Of a stretch of DNA of 64,000 bases, positions 60,670-64,000 are shown in pieces. The stretch comes from Andeanibacterium fulvum (lineage in GTDB: Bacteria; Pseudomonadota; Alphaproteobacteria; Sphingomonadales; Sphingomonadaceae). A program made the translations under genes and the position numbers. The DNA lies in contig NZ_JBANRM010000003.1 of the NCBI RefSeq assembly GCF_037154085.1, positions 1 through 64,000 of the forward strand, in the 5' to 3' direction. The notes beneath the pieces were generated by a model. The model was not told the DNA's origin and searched no databases. It was given only the letters and a program-made list of their open reading frames with translations. Each line of letters starts with the position of its first letter. Position 1 is the first letter of the stretch.

Positions 60670-63411
60670 GTGATTCAGCCCCTCCCCCTTCCCGCGCTTC
60701 ATGCCAGCCACGCCGGCAGCTGGCTGCGCGCGGCCAATGGCTCCACGCGCGCGGTGGGCAAGGGGGAAGCGATCATGGCGGCGGCCGATACGCCGCTGCT
60801 GATCCTCAATGCCCCGCTGGTGGCGACCCGGCTGGGCTATCCGGACCTGTCCGGGCTGGATTTGCTGGAACTCTTCGCCTTCATTCACCCCGCCCGTTTC
60901 TGCGTGCCCACGCCCAAGGGCCTCGCCCATGCGCTGGGGCTGGAAGAACCGGCGAGCGACGATGGCGTGCCCGCTTTGCTCCAGTTGGCGGCGGGCAGGC
61001 TGCTGGAAACCTGCGAGAGCGAGGAATGGCAGGAACGCGAAGGCGCATGGAGCGTGCTGCAATCGCTGATGCGGCTGCGCTGGCCGTGGGCGAACGTGAT
61101 CGCGCCGCATATCCGCCAGCCGCAGCGCGCCGAACGCTGGCTGTTCACGCGCCTGCCCGAATGGGAGGAAACGCCCGAGCGGCCCCAGCCCGCGCAAGTC
61201 ACGCTTACGCCGGAGGAAGTGCGCGCCCGCCTTGCAACGCTCACCGGATCGGGCGCGGAGGAACGCGAAAGCCAGCGCGCCTATGCCGCCGAGGCCGCCA
61301 GCGCCTTCTCCCCGCGAGACCGGCGCGGCGTGCCGCATATGCTGCTGGCACAGGCGGGCACGGGCATCGGCAAGACGCTGGGCTATCTCGCTCCGGCCTC
61401 GCTCTGGGCCGAGAAATCGGGCGGCACGGTGTGGGTCTCCACCTTCACCAAGAACCTCCAGCGCCAGTTGCGCCGCGAAAGCCGCCGGGCCTGGCCCAAC
61501 ACCCGCTCGGATGGCACCCAGCCGGTAGTGGTGCGCAAGGGGCGCGAGAACTACCTCTGCCTGCTCAATCTGGAAGATGCGCTGCAAGGCGGCTTTGGCG
61601 GGCGCGCGGCGGTGCTGGCGCAACTGGTGGGGCGCTGGGCCGCCTATACGCAGGATGGCGACATGATCGGCGGGGACCTGCCCGGCTGGCTCGGCACATT
61701 GTTCCGCAACCGCGCGATCCGCAGCCTGACCGACCAGCGCGGCGAATGCGTCTATGCCGGTTGCCCGCATTATCGCAAATGCTTCATCGAACGCGCGGCG
61801 CGGGCCAGCGCGCAGGCCGATCTGGTGATCGCCAATCACGCGCTGGTGATGGTCAATGCAGCCAGAGGGCGAGACCATGCCCAGCGCCCCACCCGCATCG
61901 TGTTCGACGAAGGCCATCATGTATTCGATTCGGCCGATTCCACTTTCGCGGCGGAACTGACCGGGCTGGAATGCGTGGAACTGCGCCGCTGGATCACCGG
62001 CCCGGAACGCGGATCGAAAGGCCGCCGCCGGGGCCTAGCCGCGCGGCTGGCGGACATAGCCTCTTATGACGAGGCAGGTGGCAAGGCCGTGGCCGATGCC
62101 GTCACCGCCGCAGAGGCCCTGCCCGGCGAAGGCTGGCTGCAGCGGCTGGCGGAAAACCAGCCCTCCGGCCCGCTGGAGGAACTGCTCGCGGGCGTACGCG
62201 CCCTTACTTACGCGCGCGACGAAAGCGGCGGGCAGGAAGCAGGCTATGGCATTGAGACCGAGGCTGCCCAGCTTGACGGCAATTTCATCGAACTGGCCCA
62301 GCAGGCCGCGCAGGCGCTGGCGGCGATCCGCTCGCCCCTGATGAAGCTCTCCCTCCGGCTTGAGGCACTGCTGGAAGACCCGCCCGACTGGCTGGACGGC
62401 CAAGGCCGCGCCCGCATGGAAGGGGCGCGCTATTCGCTCAAATGGCGTATCGACATGCTCGCCTCGTGGGAGGCCCTGCTTGACCGTCTGGGCGGCGCGG
62501 CGGACCCGGATTTCGTGGACTGGCTGGCGGTCGACCGTTCCGACGCGCGCGAATACGATATCGGCCTGCACCGCCGCTTCCTCGATCCGATGAAGCCCTT
62601 CGCGCAGGTCGTGTTGGAACCCGCACATGGCGTGATGCTGACCAGCGCGACGCTGAAGGATGGCGGGGAATGGCAGGCCGCCCTTGCCCGCTCCGGCGCG
62701 AACTGGCTGGATTCGGCGCCTTTGCTGACCGAGCATGAAAGCCCGTTCGACTATGCCTCCAATGCGGAAGTGCTGATCGTCACCGATGTGAAGAAGGGCG
62801 ATATTGCCGCTTTGGCAGGCGCCTATGCCCGGATCATCGAGGCATCGAAGGGCGGCGTGCTGGGCCTGTTCACTGCCATCCGACGGCTGCGCGCGGTCCA
62901 TGGCCGCATTGCCGACCGGCTGGCGCGCAACGGCCTGCCGCTTTACGCCCAGCATGTCGATCCGATCGACACCGGCACGCTGGTGGACATCTTCCGCGAC
63001 GATCCGCGCGCTTCGCTGCTGGGCACCGATGCGCTGCGCGACGGGGTGGACGTGCCCGGCGAATCGCTGCGCTGCGTGGTGATGGAACAGGTGCCCTGGC
63101 CCAAGCCCTCCATCCTCCACCGCGCCCGCCGCGCGGCCGGCGGCGGAAGCTCCTTCGATGACCGGATCATCCGTGCGCGCCTCGCCCAGGCCTTCGGCCG
63201 CCTGATCCGCAGCAAGGACGACAAGGGCCATTTCGTGGTCCTTTCCTCTGCCTTCCCCACAAGGCTGACGGCGGCTTTCCCCAAGGGCACGCCTGTCATC
63301 CGCCTGACGCTCGATGAGGCTTTACATCGCATCGCGAGCGGTGTTTCTGGGGCAAGCGACGCGATTCCGGCCCCTCCGGCATCGCCGCTGGAAGGATCCA
63401 CGCCCTCGTGA
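60670..63411 (+). CDS. DinG/XPD-like ATP-dependent DNA helicase
   Basis: 913 residues, GTG start with GGGGA upstream. An N-terminal 200-residue domain (RFCVPTPKGLAHAL) precedes helicase motif I AQAGTGIGKTLGYLAP, iron-sulfur cysteines in CVYAGCPHYRKCF, motif II DEGHHVFDSADST and the C-terminal AFGRLIRSKDDKGHFVVLSS. Superfamily 2, 5'-3' polarity by family. The N-terminal extension is larger than in E. coli DinG (716). It overlaps the next gene (GTGA), so both are coupled to GFA in one operon. Confidence 0.9.
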   Translation: MIQPLPLPALHASHAGSWLRAANGSTRAVGKGEAIMAAADTPLLILNAPLVATRLGYPDLSGLDLLELFAFIHPARFCVPTPKGLAHALGLEEPASDDGVPALLQLAAGRLLETCESEEWQEREGAWSVLQSLMRLRWPWANVIAPHIRQPQRAERWLFTRLPEWEETPERPQPAQVTLTPEEVRARLATLTGSGAEERESQRAYAAEAASAFSPRDRRGVPHMLLAQAGTGIGKTLGYLAPASLWAEKSGGTVWVSTFTKNLQRQLRRESRRAWPNTRSDGTQPVVVRKGRENYLCLLNLEDALQGGFGGRAAVLAQLVGRWAAYTQDGDMIGGDLPGWLGTLFRNRAIRSLTDQRGECVYAGCPHYRKCFIERAARASAQADLVIANHALVMVNAARGRDHAQRPTRIVFDEGHHVFDSADSTFAAELTGLECVELRRWITGPERGSKGRRRGLAARLADIASYDEAGGKAVADAVTAAEALPGEGWLQRLAENQPSGPLEELLAGVRALTYARDESGGQEAGYGIETEAAQLDGNFIELAQQAAQALAAIRSPLMKLSLRLEALLEDPPDWLDGQGRARMEGARYSLKWRIDMLASWEALLDRLGGAADPDFVDWLAVDRSDAREYDIGLHRRFLDPMKPFAQVVLEPAHGVMLTSATLKDGGEWQAALARSGANWLDSAPLLTEHESPFDYASNAEVLIVTDVKKGDIAALAGAYARIIEASKGGVLGLFTAIRRLRAVHGRIADRLARNGLPLYAQHVDPIDTGTLVDIFRDDPRASLLGTDALRDGVDVPGESLRCVVMEQVPWPKPSILHRARRAAGGGSSFDDRIIRARLAQAFGRLIRSKDDKGHFVVLSSAFPTRLTAAFPKGTPVIRLTLDEALHRIASGVSGASDAIPAPPASPLEGSTPS

Positions 63412-63941
63412 AACTGCTCGGCCTTCTGCGCCATGCCAAATCCGATTGGGACGATATCGGCCTGCGCGATTTTGATCGCGGGCTGAACAATCGCGGCCGC
63501 AAGGGCGCCGCGCTGATGGGCCAGCATATCCGCGATCAAGGCATTGCCTGGCAGCAGGTCGTCGCCAGCCCTGCCGAGCGCGTGAAGCGCACGCTGGAAG
63601 CCGCCGGGATCGACGGCAACGTCAATTGGCAGGACCGCGCCTATCTCGCCAGTTCCAGCACGCTGATGGAACTGCTGCGCACGGTGGAGGGCAGCCCGGA
63701 CAGCGTGCTGCTGGCGGGCCATAATCCGGGCCTGCAGGAACTGATCTTCGATCTGGTTCCACCCGATGCCGAAAACGCGCTGTTCGACGCGGCGGCGGAG
63801 AAATACCCCACCGCCACTTTCGCCGTGCTGGAACTGGATATTACCGACTGGCCGGAGCTGGAGCCCAATTGCGGGCGGCTCGTCTATCTCGCTCGCCCGC
63901 GCGATCTCGATCCTGAACTCGGGCCCGAAGGTAGGGAATAG
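63408..63941 (+). CDS. SixA-like histidine phosphatase
   Basis: 177 residues. The catalytic RHG-type motif is LLRHAKSDWDD near the N-terminus, and the second histidine is in LLAGHNPGLQELIFDL. SixA removes phosphate from histidine phosphotransfer domains in E. coli; the substrate here is unknown. GTG start overlaps the helicase stop. Confidence 0.9.
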   Translation: MKLLGLLRHAKSDWDDIGLRDFDRGLNNRGRKGAALMGQHIRDQGIAWQQVVASPAERVKRTLEAAGIDGNVNWQDRAYLASSSTLMELLRTVEGSPDSVLLAGHNPGLQELIFDLVPPDAENALFDAAAEKYPTATFAVLELDITDWPELEPNCGRLVYLARPRDLDPELGPEGRE

Positions 63942-63958
63942 CCCCCCTCCGCCTCACT

Positions 63959-64000
63959 CGTCATTGCGAGGAGGCGAAGCCGACGCGGCAATCCAGAGCC
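63959..64000. repeat. Dispersed palindromic repeat, cut by window end
   Basis: CGTCATTGCGAGGAGGCGAA followed by GCCGACGCGGCAATCCAG: the common alphaproteobacterial intergenic repeat in which GTCATTGCGAG and the GCAATCC end recur. Only the left part is in the window. Confidence 0.6.

Overview
The window is a chromosomal segment of an alphaproteobacterium, most probably of the order Sphingomonadales (Novosphingobium/Erythrobacter-like). This is inferred from high GC, the gene order, a class I lysyl-tRNA synthetase, an NDUFS4-like complex I accessory subunit, a WalW-type deacetylase, DUF6456 and GTA-holin proteins, and the palindromic repeats whose translation reads RPEPVEG. Coding density is high and most genes are housekeeping.

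Layout. 1-7.5 kb (minus strand): the classical envelope/translation cluster rpsB-tsf-pyrH-frr-uppS-cdsA-dxr-rseP-bamA, with a terminator after tsf and bamA cut by the window edge. 7.7-9.7 kb: a LexA-box promoter in front of a small membrane protein, then psd-pssA (phosphatidylethanolamine synthesis). 9.9-15 kb: tRNA-Tyr, rlmB-like methyltransferase, a lipoprotein, hupB and lon. 15.2-17.9 kb: AraC regulator, a 32-residue metallothionein-like peptide, an HPP membrane protein and an aquaporin. 17.9-24.7 kb: ebfC, dnaX, the 4.5S SRP RNA, an NDUFS4-like gene, hrpB carrying an in-frame palindromic insertion, a polyprenyl diphosphate synthase and chorismate mutase. 24.9-34.3 kb: a PhoPQ-like two-component system with a PepSY protein, an ABC-F ATPase, a uracil-DNA-glycosylase-like protein, a GGDEF protein with a degenerate active site, DUF6456, an XRE regulator and a glycosyltransferase.

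34.3-42.5 kb: secF-secD-yajC, tRNA-Pro(GGG), a fumarylacetoacetase-family hydrolase, a solitary GTA-type holin, an AT-richer patch with two unknown membrane proteins, aroQ and accBC. 42.6-51.4 kb: an active-looking GGDEF-EAL protein, an Lrp regulator, a degenerate histidine kinase, a WalW-like deacetylase, tRNA-Ile2 and tRNA-Pro(TGG), an ABM-like protein, and a Pit transporter next to a continuous Nudix-DUF47 reading frame. 51.6-64 kb: ettA, a CFI-box exported protein, an RcnB-like protein, cytochrome b561, DUF1003, lysK, a proline-rich membrane protein, a GFA-family protein, a DinG-like helicase and a SixA-like phosphatase.

No complete novel system such as a defence island, CRISPR array or biosynthetic cluster is visible. 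The most interesting signals are regulatory and structural: (i) a 16-bp palindromic motif with one mismatch shared by the promoter of the XRE regulator and that of the GTA-type holin 6 kb away; (ii) an SOS-type LexA box in front of a small membrane protein; (iii) two stem-loops with a conserved loop and compensatory stem changes, upstream of lon and lysK; (iv) a palindromic repeat inserted in frame in hrpB; (v) a tiny metallothionein-like gene.
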